Positions 1-7,900 of a DNA stretch of 47,266 nucleotides are shown piece by piece. This DNA comes from Thiomargarita sp. (lineage in GTDB: Bacteria; Pseudomonadota; Gammaproteobacteria; Beggiatoales; Beggiatoaceae), in contig DYSU01000010.1 of assembly GCA_020726335.1 (NCBI GenBank), forward strand, positions 1 through 47,266. Reading direction: 5' to 3'. The notes under the pieces are model-generated. The model saw only the letters and a program-made list of their open reading frames with translations. It was not told where the DNA came from and searched no databases. The position numbers and the translations under genes were made by a program. Numbering within the stretch: position 1 is the stretch's first letter; every line of letters begins with the position of its first letter.

Positions 1-32
1 TTGAATATTGTAATGTTATTGAATTGTCTGGT

Positions 33-977
33 TTATTTCCAATAAAACACCCATGGCCAATGTTGGTTTTGTTGGGTTTGCAAGCGTTGTCCCACAGTTA
101 AATATTGGCGCAATTGGGCTTCATCATAAGCGGTTGTCAAGATGAATAACGCCCGCTGGTTTTCGACGCGCACTACATCCACTTGATATATTTCTTTGAA
201 TTGACTGAAATAATTTTTAATCAAGCTAAAATCCTCTGCTTGACTTAAGTTTTCTATCCACACTTCCATAGAATGAACAGCCCTTGTTGTTGTGTTGTCT
301 GCGGGCAAAACAGGCTTTATCTGTTCTGTTGGTTCAATGGGCGGTTCAAGCGCAGGTTGTATCGCCATTGCGACATTGGCCACGCTCACAGGCGGCGCAT
401 GGGTTGGCGGTTGTTGTAAATATTGGCTGGCATGAACAATGCCCTGTTGTAGTGGAGTTTCTATGGTTTGCCCTGCGTCTTGCCAGTGTTCGTGTTGTTG
501 GTCACGGTAAAGGTGCCAACGGCTTTGCCAACCTGTTTCATCGGGATAAAAATACAGGGTCAATATCCATTCGGTGGGATAACGTTGCGAGGCGTGTCGA
601 ATGTTTTTTAAGTTGTTGGCCGCCAGTTGAATGGGGCTGAGTGCGCGCAGGTCTTGGGAATCAAACAGGGGAAATAACAACAGCAAACCTTGTTGTTCAG
701 CGGCTGTTTGTAGGGGTTGGTAAATCGCGGTGTCGGTGCGTTGGATGAAGCGTTGTTGACCCTTTTGCTGTTGGACAAACCAAACTAAAATCGGCGTGCT
801 GTGGGTTTTGGGGCGGTTTTCAGCTTGGGTTTCGTCTATTGGGTTGTCTGTTGTTGTTAAGTCATTGTGGGTTGTCGCTTGACTTAGTTGACAAAAAAAC
901 CATACAATCGCGCCGAAAAAAACAGCATGGAAGCGAACATATCGTCTTAACCTTACCGTGGATTTTCTATTAATCAC
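33..977 (-). CDS. DUF2066 domain-containing protein
   Basis: A 314-residue protein of unknown function that resembles DUF2066 proteins, a family found mostly in gammaproteobacteria. The family-like stretch is 'ILVWFVQQQKGQQRF' followed by 'GLLLLFPLFDSQDL' (about residues 63-110), the usual core where a short strand is followed by a 'leucine-rich LLFPL.D' segment. An N-terminal hydrophobic stretch (about residues 17-34, 'AVFFGAIVWFFCQLSQA') looks like a signal peptide or anchor. The start is a GTG at 977-975 preceded by AAGGAG about 11 nt upstream. It is divergent from the gpmI-argJ fusion gene, with a 91-nt gap in which I see no convincing promoter. In many gammaproteobacteria DUF2066 genes sit near purM; the sequence beyond the window edge would be needed to see that here. 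Confidence 0.75.
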   Translation of the reverse strand: MINRKSTVRLRRYVRFHAVFFGAIVWFFCQLSQATTHNDLTTTDNPIDETQAENRPKTHSTPILVWFVQQQKGQQRFIQRTDTAIYQPLQTAAEQQGLLLLFPLFDSQDLRALSPIQLAANNLKNIRHASQRYPTEWILTLYFYPDETGWQSRWHLYRDQQHEHWQDAGQTIETPLQQGIVHASQYLQQPPTHAPPVSVANVAMAIQPALEPPIEPTEQIKPVLPADNTTTRAVHSMEVWIENLSQAEDFSLIKNYFSQFKEIYQVDVVRVENQRALFILTTAYDEAQLRQYLTVGQRLQTQQNQHWPWVFYWK

Positions 978-1068
978 TGCGGGTATTTCTCCTTGCCTTA
1001 TGCTGACTTGCCCCTGCTGTTACTGTAGTTTCCATGGGTTTTACCCTAACTAAGCACATCTGCATCTT

Positions 1069-3840
1069 ATGAATAAATCGCATAAACCTTTGACCTTAAT
1101 CATTTTAGATGGTTGGGGTTATACTGAACACCATGAATACAACGCCATTTTTGAAGCCCACACGCCCACTTGGGATAGATTATGGCAAAACGCACCGCGC
1201 ACTTTTTTGCGTGCTTCAGGTGCTGAAGTGGGTTTGCCTGCCAATCAAATGGGTAATTCGGAAGTCGGTCATTTAAATTTGGGCACGGGCAGGGTGGTTT
1301 ATCAAGAATTCACCCGCATCAGCCGTTCCATCCGCACAGGTTCGTTTTTTACCAACCACACTTTAACCGATGCCGTTGATTTGGCTAAAGAAAAAGGCAG
1401 TGCGGTGCATATCATGGGCTTGTTGTCTTTAGGGGGCGTACACAGCCATGAAGACCATATTATAGCAATGGCTGAACTGGCGGCACAACGTGGTATCGAT
1501 AAAATTTATTTACACGCTTATACAGATGGCCGCGATACCCCGCCAAAAAGTGCCTCCAGCTCGATTCAACGGATGAATCAAGTGTTTAAACGCATAGGCA
1601 AAGGCCGTTTTGCTTCCCTCATTGGCCGTTATTATGCGATGGACAGGGACAACCGTTGGGAAAGGATACAAAAAGCCTATGATTTAATTGTCAACGGCCA
1701 AGCCGAATTTGAAGCCAATGACGCGATTAAGGCCTTGGAAATGGCTTATGAACGCGGTGAAACCGATGAATTTGTTCAAGCCACGGCGATTGTCAGCAAA
1801 AGCAAAAAGCGCGTCAGAATCAAAGATGATGATGTGGTGGTGTTCATGAACTTTCGTTCTGACCGCGCCCGCCAAATCACCCGTGCCTTTATTGAACCCA
1901 AATTTAATGAATTCAAACGCAGTTATGTGCCAAAAATCAGTCGCTTGGTCTGCTTAACTGAATACAAAAAGGAATTTGATGCGCCTGTGGCGTTTCCTTC
2001 TGAACGCTTGGAAAACGGCTTGGGCGAATACATCGCCGACAAAGGTTTGCGCCAACTGCGAATTGCTGAAACCGAAAAATATGCCCATGTGACATTTTTT
2101 TTCAACGGTGGCTCAGAAAAAATCTATGAAGGTGAAGACCGCATTTTGATTGATTCGCCCAAGGTCAAAACCTATGACCTCAAACCTGAAATGAGTGCCA
2201 AAAAAGTCACGGATAAACTCATCAAAGCGATGAAACGCACTTCAAATGACAAACCTTTTTACGATGTCATCATTTGCAATTATGCCAACAGCGACATGGT
2301 CGGCCACACAGGCAACATGGAAGCCGCGATTAAAGCGGTGGAATACATTGATTCTTGTCTGCAACAACTGATTAACACCGCCAATGAAATCGGTGCAGAG
2401 CTGTTGATCACCGCTGACCACGGCAATATCGAAAAAATGCGCGATTTAGAAACCGAACAACCGCACACCGCCCACACCACCAATTTGGTGCCGTTCATTT
2501 ATGTGGGCAATCGTGCGGTGGTGATGAATGACAAAGGCGTGTTATCGGATGTCGCGCCCACCATGCTCAGTTTAATGGGTTTGGAATCACCACGGCAAAT
2601 GACAGGGCGTTCGTTAATTGGCTTGCCAAAAGGCGACGTGCTGGAAAACCAAGGCATTGTCTATGGCATTACAGGCATCCATTTAGGTACAGCTTGCGCG
2701 GGGATTAAACAAACTGAACACGATGATTTGACTTTAATCAAAATCAACAGCGAAGCGCAAGTGGCGGCAGTGTTCACCCGCAATGATTTTTGCGCCGCGC
2801 CCGTGCAAATTGCCCGCCAACATCTGCAAGAAGCCACCCCACGCTTTTTGTTGATCAACTCAGGCAACGCCAATGCAGGCACAGGTCAACAAGGCATGGA
2901 TGACGCGCTGGCCTGTTGTCAAGCGGTTGCTGACCAAAACCATTGTAAAATCAACCAAGTGCTGCCCTTTTCCACGGGGGTGATTGGTCAGTATTTGCCC
3001 GTGGATAAAATCAACCCCGCGATTCCAAAAGCCCTGCGCAACGGTGATTGGCAACAAGCGGCCAAAGCCATCATGACCACCGACACCGTGGAAAAAATCG
3101 TATCCAGTCAAATCATGATTCAAGGCAAAACCGTCAACATCACAGGCATTGCCAAAGGCTCAGGCATGATTTGCCCTGACATGGCGACCCTGTTGGCGTT
3201 TATTGCCACCGATGCCAAAGTGAGCAAAAAATTACTGCAAACCTGTCTGCAACAAGCGGTCAACAAAAGCTTCAACCGCATCACCGTCGATGGCGACACC
3301 TCGACCAACGATGCCTGTGTATTGATTGCCACAGGCAAAGCGGGTCATACCTTGTTGGCAGATGAAAAAAACCCCGATTATCAACAACTTCAGCAAGCCA
3401 TCTCCCACAATTTTCAACAATTAGCGAAAATGATCATCCGTGACGGTGAAGGCGCGACCAAATTCATCACGGTTCAAGTGGCGCAAGGTCGTGATGAACG
3501 CGAATGCTTGAAAGTGGCCTATACCATTGCCCATTCACCCTTGGTTAAAACCGCATTTTTCGCCAGTGATGCCAACTGGGGGCGGATTTTAGCCGCCGTC
3601 GGGCGCAGTGGTTTGACCAGTTTTGATTTGCAGAAAGTCAAAATCTACTTAAACCATGTTTGTATTGTGGAAAACGCAGGCCGCGCCGCCCACTATACGG
3701 AAGAACAAGGCAAGGCCGTGATGCAAGAAACAGACATCACCATCAAAGTTTTATTGGGACGCGGTGAAGCCAACACCGAAATTTGGACAACAGACTTGTC
3801 GTATGATTATGTCAAAATCAATGCCGAATACCGCACTTAA
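1069..3840 (+). CDS. gpmI-argJ: GpmI-ArgJ fusion: phosphoglycerate mutase fused to glutamate N-acetyltransferase
   Basis: One uninterrupted 923-codon frame joins two complete enzymes. Residues 1 to about 520 are cofactor-independent phosphoglycerate mutase (3-PG to 2-PG in glycolysis): metal ligand Asp14 in 'LDGWG', the phospho-serine Ser64 in 'GNSEVGHLNLGTGR', 'HSHEDH' (125-130), 'TDGRD' (152-156), 'NYANSDMVGHTGN' (404-416), 'TADHGN' (448-453), ending at 'MTGRSL'. From about residue 530 it is ArgJ (ornithine/glutamate acetyltransferase, arginine biosynthesis): 'LINSGNANAGTGQQG', 'FSTGVIGQ', 'TTDTVEK', the self-cleavage motif 'GSGMICPDMATLL' with nucleophile Thr707, 'DGDTSTND', 'DGEGATKF', and the C-terminal 'YVKINAEYRT'. 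ArgJ normally cleaves before this Thr, which here would leave GpmI joined to the ArgJ alpha chain (1-706) plus a beta chain (707-923). The linker is under 12 residues. A GTG at 2638 with AAAAGG just upstream could start a separate ArgJ of about 400 residues. The stop overlaps the end of convergent ispD by 4 nt. Confidence 0.93.
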   Translation: MNKSHKPLTLIILDGWGYTEHHEYNAIFEAHTPTWDRLWQNAPRTFLRASGAEVGLPANQMGNSEVGHLNLGTGRVVYQEFTRISRSIRTGSFFTNHTLTDAVDLAKEKGSAVHIMGLLSLGGVHSHEDHIIAMAELAAQRGIDKIYLHAYTDGRDTPPKSASSSIQRMNQVFKRIGKGRFASLIGRYYAMDRDNRWERIQKAYDLIVNGQAEFEANDAIKALEMAYERGETDEFVQATAIVSKSKKRVRIKDDDVVVFMNFRSDRARQITRAFIEPKFNEFKRSYVPKISRLVCLTEYKKEFDAPVAFPSERLENGLGEYIADKGLRQLRIAETEKYAHVTFFFNGGSEKIYEGEDRILIDSPKVKTYDLKPEMSAKKVTDKLIKAMKRTSNDKPFYDVIICNYANSDMVGHTGNMEAAIKAVEYIDSCLQQLINTANEIGAELLITADHGNIEKMRDLETEQPHTAHTTNLVPFIYVGNRAVVMNDKGVLSDVAPTMLSLMGLESPRQMTGRSLIGLPKGDVLENQGIVYGITGIHLGTACAGIKQTEHDDLTLIKINSEAQVAAVFTRNDFCAAPVQIARQHLQEATPRFLLINSGNANAGTGQQGMDDALACCQAVADQNHCKINQVLPFSTGVIGQYLPVDKINPAIPKALRNGDWQQAAKAIMTTDTVEKIVSSQIMIQGKTVNITGIAKGSGMICPDMATLLAFIATDAKVSKKLLQTCLQQAVNKSFNRITVDGDTSTNDACVLIATGKAGHTLLADEKNPDYQQLQQAISHNFQQLAKMIIRDGEGATKFITVQVAQGRDERECLKVAYTIAHSPLVKTAFFASDANWGRILAAVGRSGLTSFDLQKVKIYLNHVCIVENAGRAAHYTEEQGKAVMQETDITIKVLLGRGEANTEIWTTDLSYDYVKINAEYRT

Positions 3841-4535
3841 ACGGGATAACAAGCTTGATTTTTAAGGTAAAATTCAGCTAAAACCCAATCAGCGGGGTGG
3901 GTGATTTTCAAATTACTGACCTCGCCCACAACCAACTGGCCATAATGGCCTTGCAATTCCATCGCTTGCGCTTCATCGGTCACGGTGAGGTTGTTGGCCA
4001 AAGCCTGTTCTAATGCGTGGTGCAATAAACCGACACGAAACATTTGTGGCGTTTGTGCGTGCCAAAGGTTGTCGCGTGCAACCGTGCGTTGAATCACGCC
4101 TTGGGCATCGCCCAGCTTCATGGTGTCGCGCACAGGTTGCGCCAACAGCCCGCCCACAGGGTGATTTTTCAAATCGTTCATCAAGCGTTCAATGGTTTGT
4201 CGCTGAACGCAAGGGCGCGCCGCATCGTGGGTCAACACCCAATCGTGTTCATCGGCACAAACTCTAATAAAATCAAGCGCATTGAAGACGGATTGACAAC
4301 GTTCAGCACCGCCGATGACGGTGGATATTTTGGGGTACTTTTGGGCTATTTTGGGCCAAAATTCATCGTCAGGATGTACGGCCACCACCACTTGTTGAAT
4401 CACATCCATGTCAAGAAAACAGTGGATGCTATGCTCTATCACCGTTTGCCCACACAGCGGCAAATATTGTTTGGGGTGTTTGCTGGCCATTCGTTTCCCC
4501 ATGCCAGCGGCGGGAATGATAACCCAACAGCTCAT
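3837..4535 (-). CDS. ispD: 2-C-methyl-D-erythritol 4-phosphate cytidylyltransferase
   Basis: IspD transfers CMP to methylerythritol phosphate in the MEP isoprenoid pathway. At 232 residues it has the usual family length. The start 'WVIIPAAGMGKRMASKHPKQYLPL' region carries the nucleotide-binding loop (Gly/Arg/Lys of 'PAAGMGKRM', residues 7-15) and the Lys of 'KQY'. 'VLTHDAARPCV' (about 100-110) is the conserved D-A-A-R-P motif, and 'VTDEAQAMELQG' plus 'NLKITHPADW' are typical C-terminal blocks. It overlaps the upstream PGDYG-like gene by an ATGA, so the two are translationally coupled. It is not next to ispF or ftsB, its common partners. It meets the gpmI-argJ fusion tail to tail with a 4-nt overlap. 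Confidence 0.95.
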   Translation of the reverse strand: MSCWVIIPAAGMGKRMASKHPKQYLPLCGQTVIEHSIHCFLDMDVIQQVVVAVHPDDEFWPKIAQKYPKISTVIGGAERCQSVFNALDFIRVCADEHDWVLTHDAARPCVQRQTIERLMNDLKNHPVGGLLAQPVRDTMKLGDAQGVIQRTVARDNLWHAQTPQMFRVGLLHHALEQALANNLTVTDEAQAMELQGHYGQLVVGEVSNLKITHPADWVLAEFYLKNQACYPV

Positions 4536-4987
4536 GATATTATCTGTTTGTTTTTAATGTTAAAATATTCGTGGTCAGCCGCAGGGCGGAGAATTTCAAA
4601 GGTTTCATAAAACACATTGGGTTCACAAGGATAACCGCTGTTGTCGTTGGCTTGGACAATGAAATAGCCCGATTCGGCGTGAAAATTTTCATTGCGGACT
4701 TGAAAATCTAAAGGTTCATACGTTTGGTATACCCGCATTTCAAAAGTGCGTTTTTGCACTTTAAGTTTTTCACCCGTTGGGTGGGTGCTGATGATGCAAT
4801 ACAGTTGGTCAAACTGTTTGCCCGGCACAGGCCAATGTTCGCCTTGGGTACCGCATAAAATATAATCGCCCATAAACGCGGTTCTTGCCCCTTCCCAAGT
4901 TTCCACCACCTGTTGTTTTTCCACTTTAACCGCTTCTAATTGAATCGGGCGGCGACCAGCGATATAGGTTTGACTGCGGTTGTCCAT
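4532..4987 (-). CDS. PGDYG-like hypothetical protein
   Basis: A soluble protein of 151 residues with no signal peptide or membrane segment. The region 'AFMGDYILCGTQGEHWPV' (about residues 37-54) followed by 'PGKQFDQLY' resembles the short PGDYG family, in which a 'GDY/W-I-x-x-G-x-x-G-E-x-W/Y-P' core recurs; function unknown. A second half rich in aromatic residues ('FEMRVYQTYEPLDFQVRNEN', 'GYFIVQANDNSGYP') may be a duplicated or related fold. The ATG at 4987 has AAGGAT 8 nt upstream. It is translationally coupled to ispD by a 4-nt overlap, but nothing in it suggests an isoprenoid role. The family call is moderate; the gene itself is likely real. Confidence 0.65.
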   Translation of the reverse strand: MDNRSQTYIAGRRPIQLEAVKVEKQQVVETWEGARTAFMGDYILCGTQGEHWPVPGKQFDQLYCIISTHPTGEKLKVQKRTFEMRVYQTYEPLDFQVRNENFHAESGYFIVQANDNSGYPCEPNVFYETFEILRPAADHEYFNIKNKQIIS

Positions 4988-5029
4988 TCATTAATCCTTG
5001 GCAATGGTAGCATGAATAATAATCAAGTG

Positions 5030-5038
5030 TGCTATTAT
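5030..5038 (+). promoter_or_regulatory. Extended -10 promoter for alr
   Basis: TGCTATTAT matches the extended -10 form TGnTATAAT with one mismatch. Transcription would start near 5045, about 24 nt before the preferred alr ATG at 5069. No -35 box is visible at 17 nt, which is normal for extended -10 promoters. Because the ATG at 5012 lies upstream of this element, it argues for the shorter alr. Confidence 0.4.
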
Positions 5039-5068
5039 TTAGCGATTGAAATCAATAAGCAAAAACTG

Positions 5069-6145
5069 ATGTCGTGCCCTACTTTTATTGAGCTTGATTG
5101 GTCTGCCTTAGCACATAATTTCCATTTAGTCAAAAAACAGTGTCCCCAAGCAAAAATCATGGCAGTGATTAAATCCGACGGCTATGGCCATGGTTTGCTG
5201 GCAGTGGCTGGGCATTTGCCCGATGCCGATGGTTTTGCCGTGGCCTGCATTGAAGAAGCCTTGCAATTGCGCGCAGCGGGAATCAGCCAGCCCATTTTAT
5301 TGTTGTCAGGCTTTTTTGAAGGGGCCGAATTGCCGTTGATTGCACAACATCACTTGGCTTGTGTGTTACATCAGCCCTGGCAGTGTGAAGAATTGTTGCG
5401 TTATCCTGTGCCAACCCCGCTGGCCATTTGGCTGAAAGTTGACACAGGCATGGGACGGCTGGGTTTATCGCCTGAGCAATTACACACTTTTTGGCCCCAA
5501 TTAAAAAATGCGCCCCAAGTACAATCTTTGACTTTAATGAGCCATATGGCGTGTGCAGATGACCGCAACCACCCGCTTAATCAACAACAATTGCGCTTAT
5601 TTGCTGATTATCAACAATATTATCAAACCCCTGCCAGTTTGGCCAATTCCGCTTGTTTGCTTGCCATGCCCAACAGCCATTATACATGGGTGCGGGCGGG
5701 CATTATACTGTATGGGGTTTCGCCTTTTTTACCCGAACAGCGTTTAGCCGCTTTGCCCTTAAAACCTGTGATGCGTCTGCGATCAAGTCTGATGGCTGTC
5801 GTGTGGCATCACAAAGGCGACAACATCGGTTATGGCGGCACATGGCGGTGTCCACAAGACATGCCTGTGGGCATCATTCCAATTGGCTATGGCGATGGCT
5901 ATCCCCGCCATGCCAAAAATGGCACGCCTGTTTTATTGAATCAACGCCCCGTGCCGTTGATTGGGCGGGTGTCGATGAATTTAATCAGCCTTGATTTGCG
6001 CAGCCAACCCCATGCCCAAGTCGGTGACCCCGTGTTGTTGTGGGGACAAGGCTTGCCCGTGGAAACCGTAGCCGATCATGCCGATACCATTGGCTATCAA
6101 TTGTTGACCAATGTCACCCAACGGGTTGCACGCAAAACAATTTAA
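5069..6145 (+). CDS. alr: Alanine racemase
   Basis: PLP-dependent racemase that makes D-alanine for peptidoglycan. I chose the ATG at 5069 (358 residues) because family members begin with a 'PTFxEIDxSALxHN' block and here 'CPTFIELDWSALAHN' starts at residue 3; in-frame ATGs at 5012 and 4940 would add residues without homology. Lys35 in 'AVIKSDGYGHG' is the PLP lysine and Tyr255 in 'NIGYGGTW' is the second catalytic base; 'IPIGYGDGYPR' (270-280) is the conserved block after it. Length is typical for Alr. D-alanine made here feeds Ddl, encoded 10 kb downstream. The gene is followed by a clear intrinsic terminator, so it is probably a single-gene unit. Confidence 0.95.
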   Translation: MSCPTFIELDWSALAHNFHLVKKQCPQAKIMAVIKSDGYGHGLLAVAGHLPDADGFAVACIEEALQLRAAGISQPILLLSGFFEGAELPLIAQHHLACVLHQPWQCEELLRYPVPTPLAIWLKVDTGMGRLGLSPEQLHTFWPQLKNAPQVQSLTLMSHMACADDRNHPLNQQQLRLFADYQQYYQTPASLANSACLLAMPNSHYTWVRAGIILYGVSPFLPEQRLAALPLKPVMRLRSSLMAVVWHHKGDNIGYGGTWRCPQDMPVGIIPIGYGDGYPRHAKNGTPVLLNQRPVPLIGRVSMNLISLDLRSQPHAQVGDPVLLWGQGLPVETVADHADTIGYQLLTNVTQRVARKTI

Positions 6146-6186
6146 ATAAAAATTTATATTTAAATCTGAGTGTTATTAAGCAGGAC

Positions 6187-6211
6187 AAAAACCGCGGATA
6201 ACTCGGTTTTT
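6187..6211 (+). terminator. Intrinsic terminator after alr
   Basis: AAAAACCG (6187-6194) pairs perfectly with CGGTTTTT (6204-6211) around a 9-nt loop, giving an 8-bp stem that ends in a T-run continuing as TATTT. It lies 42 nt after the alr stop. The A-rich/T-rich arms mean it could also stop transcription from the opposite strand. Confidence 0.75.
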
Positions 6212-6239
6212 ATTTAAAATCAATCAATTAAGCCACGCA

Positions 6240-7532
6240 ATGGGGTGCGAACGCATGGAACGAATGACTTTAAGTGGTGGGCGGGTTTTAGACCCCTTGA
6301 CAGGTTTTGACGCAATCACAGATGTGCATATTGCCAACGGCAAAATCATCGCTTTGGGTGACAAACCCGCTGATTTTATCGCTGACAGTGTCTTGGATGT
6401 GCGCCAACAAGTGGTGGTGCCGGGGTTGGTTGATTTGTGCGCCAGATTGTGGGAAAACAGCACCCAGCAAAAAGCCCATATTTGCAGTGAAACCAGAGCG
6501 GCCAGCTTGAATGGCATCACCACCTTGTGTTGTCCGCCTGACATGCAACCGATTATCGACAATTCAGCCGCATTGGAATTGTTGCAACAACGCAACCACC
6601 GCAGTGTATTATTATTGAATTTATTGCCATTGGCGGCGCTGACCAAAGAGCTGGCGGGCGAACACTTAACCGAAATGTACACTTTAACCCGCATGGGCTG
6701 TGTCGGGGTGAGCAATGCCCAAATGCCCGTGGCCAACAGCCAAGTGTGGAAAAATGCGCTGGAATACGCCGCCACCTATGATTTGACCGTGTTCATCTAT
6801 CCGCGTGATGCGTGGCTGGGGCGCGATGGTTGTGTCCATGAAAGCGCGCTCAGCACCCGTTTGGGCTTGCGCGGTATTCCCGCCTTAAGCGAAAACGTTG
6901 CCTTGGCGCGTGATTTATTGCTGGTGGAACAAACAGGGGTGCGCGCCCATTTTTGTCGCCTGTCCACTGCCCAATCAGTGGACATGATCGCCCAAGCCCA
7001 AGCCAAAGGTTTGCCCGTGACAGCAGATGTTGCGTTGCATCAATTGTTTTTAACCGAAAACGACAACCGCCATTATGACACCGCTTGCCATGTGTATCCG
7101 CCGTTGCGCAGTGACCGCCACAAAACCGCGTTGCGTCAAGGGGTAAAATCAGGGGTTATCAGCGCGATTTGCTCTGACCACCAACCGCAATCGCCTGACA
7201 GCAAAGCCTGTATTTATGCCGAATCATCCCCAGGGATTTCCGCCTTGGACAGTTTTTTGCCATTGAGTTTAAAATTGGCCGCCGAGCTGAACATGTCTTG
7301 GCATGATTTATTTCAGCGCATCAGCCAACAACCCGCGCAAATTTTACGTCAACCCTGTCTGGGCTTGAACGTTGGCGCGCAGGCCGATCTATGTGTCTTT
7401 GACCCTGAAGCAGTTTGGTCGTTGCAAAAAGCCGACATGCACAGTATGCGTTACAATACACCGTTTCTCAGCTGGGAATTCAAAGGCCGCGTCACCCACA
7501 CTTTATTAAATGGACAGAGGAGTTTTGCATGA
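6240..7532 (+). CDS. Dihydroorotase-like protein without metal ligands (PyrC'/PyrX type)
   Basis: A 430-residue amidohydrolase of the class I dihydroorotase family. The fold is recognisable from 'GGRVLDPLTG', 'VVPGLVDL' and 'TTLCCPPDMQPIIDNS' (normally MPNTxPxxDN). The catalytic H-x-H that follows 'PGLVDL' in active enzymes is C-A-R here (Cys67, Arg69), and the late 'TDHAPH' block reads 'CSDHQPQ'. It should therefore not hydrolyse dihydroorotate. Known counterparts are the inactive PyrC' (PyrX) subunits that hold aspartate carbamoyltransferase (PyrB) together in Pseudomonas and relatives, where the gene normally follows or overlaps pyrB; no pyrB is nearby here. ATGs at 6240, 6255 and 6264 are all possible starts; the family fits 6255 or 6264 best. 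Its stop overlaps the next small gene. Confidence 0.85.
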   Translation: MGCERMERMTLSGGRVLDPLTGFDAITDVHIANGKIIALGDKPADFIADSVLDVRQQVVVPGLVDLCARLWENSTQQKAHICSETRAASLNGITTLCCPPDMQPIIDNSAALELLQQRNHRSVLLLNLLPLAALTKELAGEHLTEMYTLTRMGCVGVSNAQMPVANSQVWKNALEYAATYDLTVFIYPRDAWLGRDGCVHESALSTRLGLRGIPALSENVALARDLLLVEQTGVRAHFCRLSTAQSVDMIAQAQAKGLPVTADVALHQLFLTENDNRHYDTACHVYPPLRSDRHKTALRQGVKSGVISAICSDHQPQSPDSKACIYAESSPGISALDSFLPLSLKLAAELNMSWHDLFQRISQQPAQILRQPCLGLNVGAQADLCVFDPEAVWSLQKADMHSMRYNTPFLSWEFKGRVTHTLLNGQRSFA

Positions 7533-7810
7533 GTAGCATCAAAATCAGTTTAATCGCGTTAATCAGTTGTAGCGCGCTGTATTTTTCATCCGTGGCCACG
7601 GCAGAAGAATTCAGTGCAGAAGAAGTGGCCAAATTAAAAGACCGTTGTCGCCGCAAACCCGATGACCCCGCATGTAAAGTGCTGGGCAAGGTGCTGGAAC
7701 ATGCGCGCAAACGCTGTTTGCAACAACCTGAAAAAGAAGTGTGTAAACGCTTGAACGAAGGCGAAGCACCGCTTGTTGAACCCGCACCACCTGCACCACC
7801 TGCCCAATAA
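7529..7810 (+). CDS. Small secreted protein with two CX8C repeats
   Basis: A 93-residue protein that I do not recognise. The ATG at 7529 overlaps the pyrC' stop (ATGA) and is preceded by GAGGAG, a strong ribosome site. Residues 1-25 form a signal peptide (Lys5, hydrophobic core, cleavage near 'SVATA'). The mature part carries an internal duplication: 'KDRCRRKPDDPACKVL' (37-52) and 'RKRCLQQPEKEVCKRL' (60-75), each an R-C-x3-P-x4-C-K motif (Cys40/Cys49 and Cys63/Cys72), within charged, probably helical sequence. The tail is proline-rich ('PAPPAPPAQ'). Four evenly placed cysteines in an exported protein suggest disulfides or metal binding. A strong terminator follows. Confidence 0.8.
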   Translation: MSSIKISLIALISCSALYFSSVATAEEFSAEEVAKLKDRCRRKPDDPACKVLGKVLEHARKRCLQQPEKEVCKRLNEGEAPLVEPAPPAPPAQ

Positions 7811-7819
7811 GCCGTTTAC

Positions 7820-7852
7820 TCTGCCTTGCCCTGCAAGGCAGACTTGTTTTTT
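7820..7852 (+). terminator. Intrinsic terminator after the small secreted protein gene
   Basis: TCTGCCTTGC (7820-7829) pairs perfectly with GCAAGGCAGA (7833-7842) around a 3-nt loop, followed by CTTGTTTTTT. A 10-bp stem followed by a T-run is a canonical rho-independent terminator. It closes the pyrC'-small protein unit and separates it from the beta-barrel gene. Confidence 0.88.
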
Positions 7853-7900
7853 GGTCAAGCTCTTGCTTAATAAACAGCACCGTTTTTTTGAGTCTTGATT

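Noticed and set aside
284-640. 118-codon frame opposite the DUF2066 gene
   Set aside because: No family-like sequence, no ribosome site, and the opposite strand encodes a recognisable family.
2860-3420. Overlapping antisense frames within the argJ half of the fusion gene
   Set aside because: Short, without homology or ribosome sites, and opposite a strongly conserved gene.
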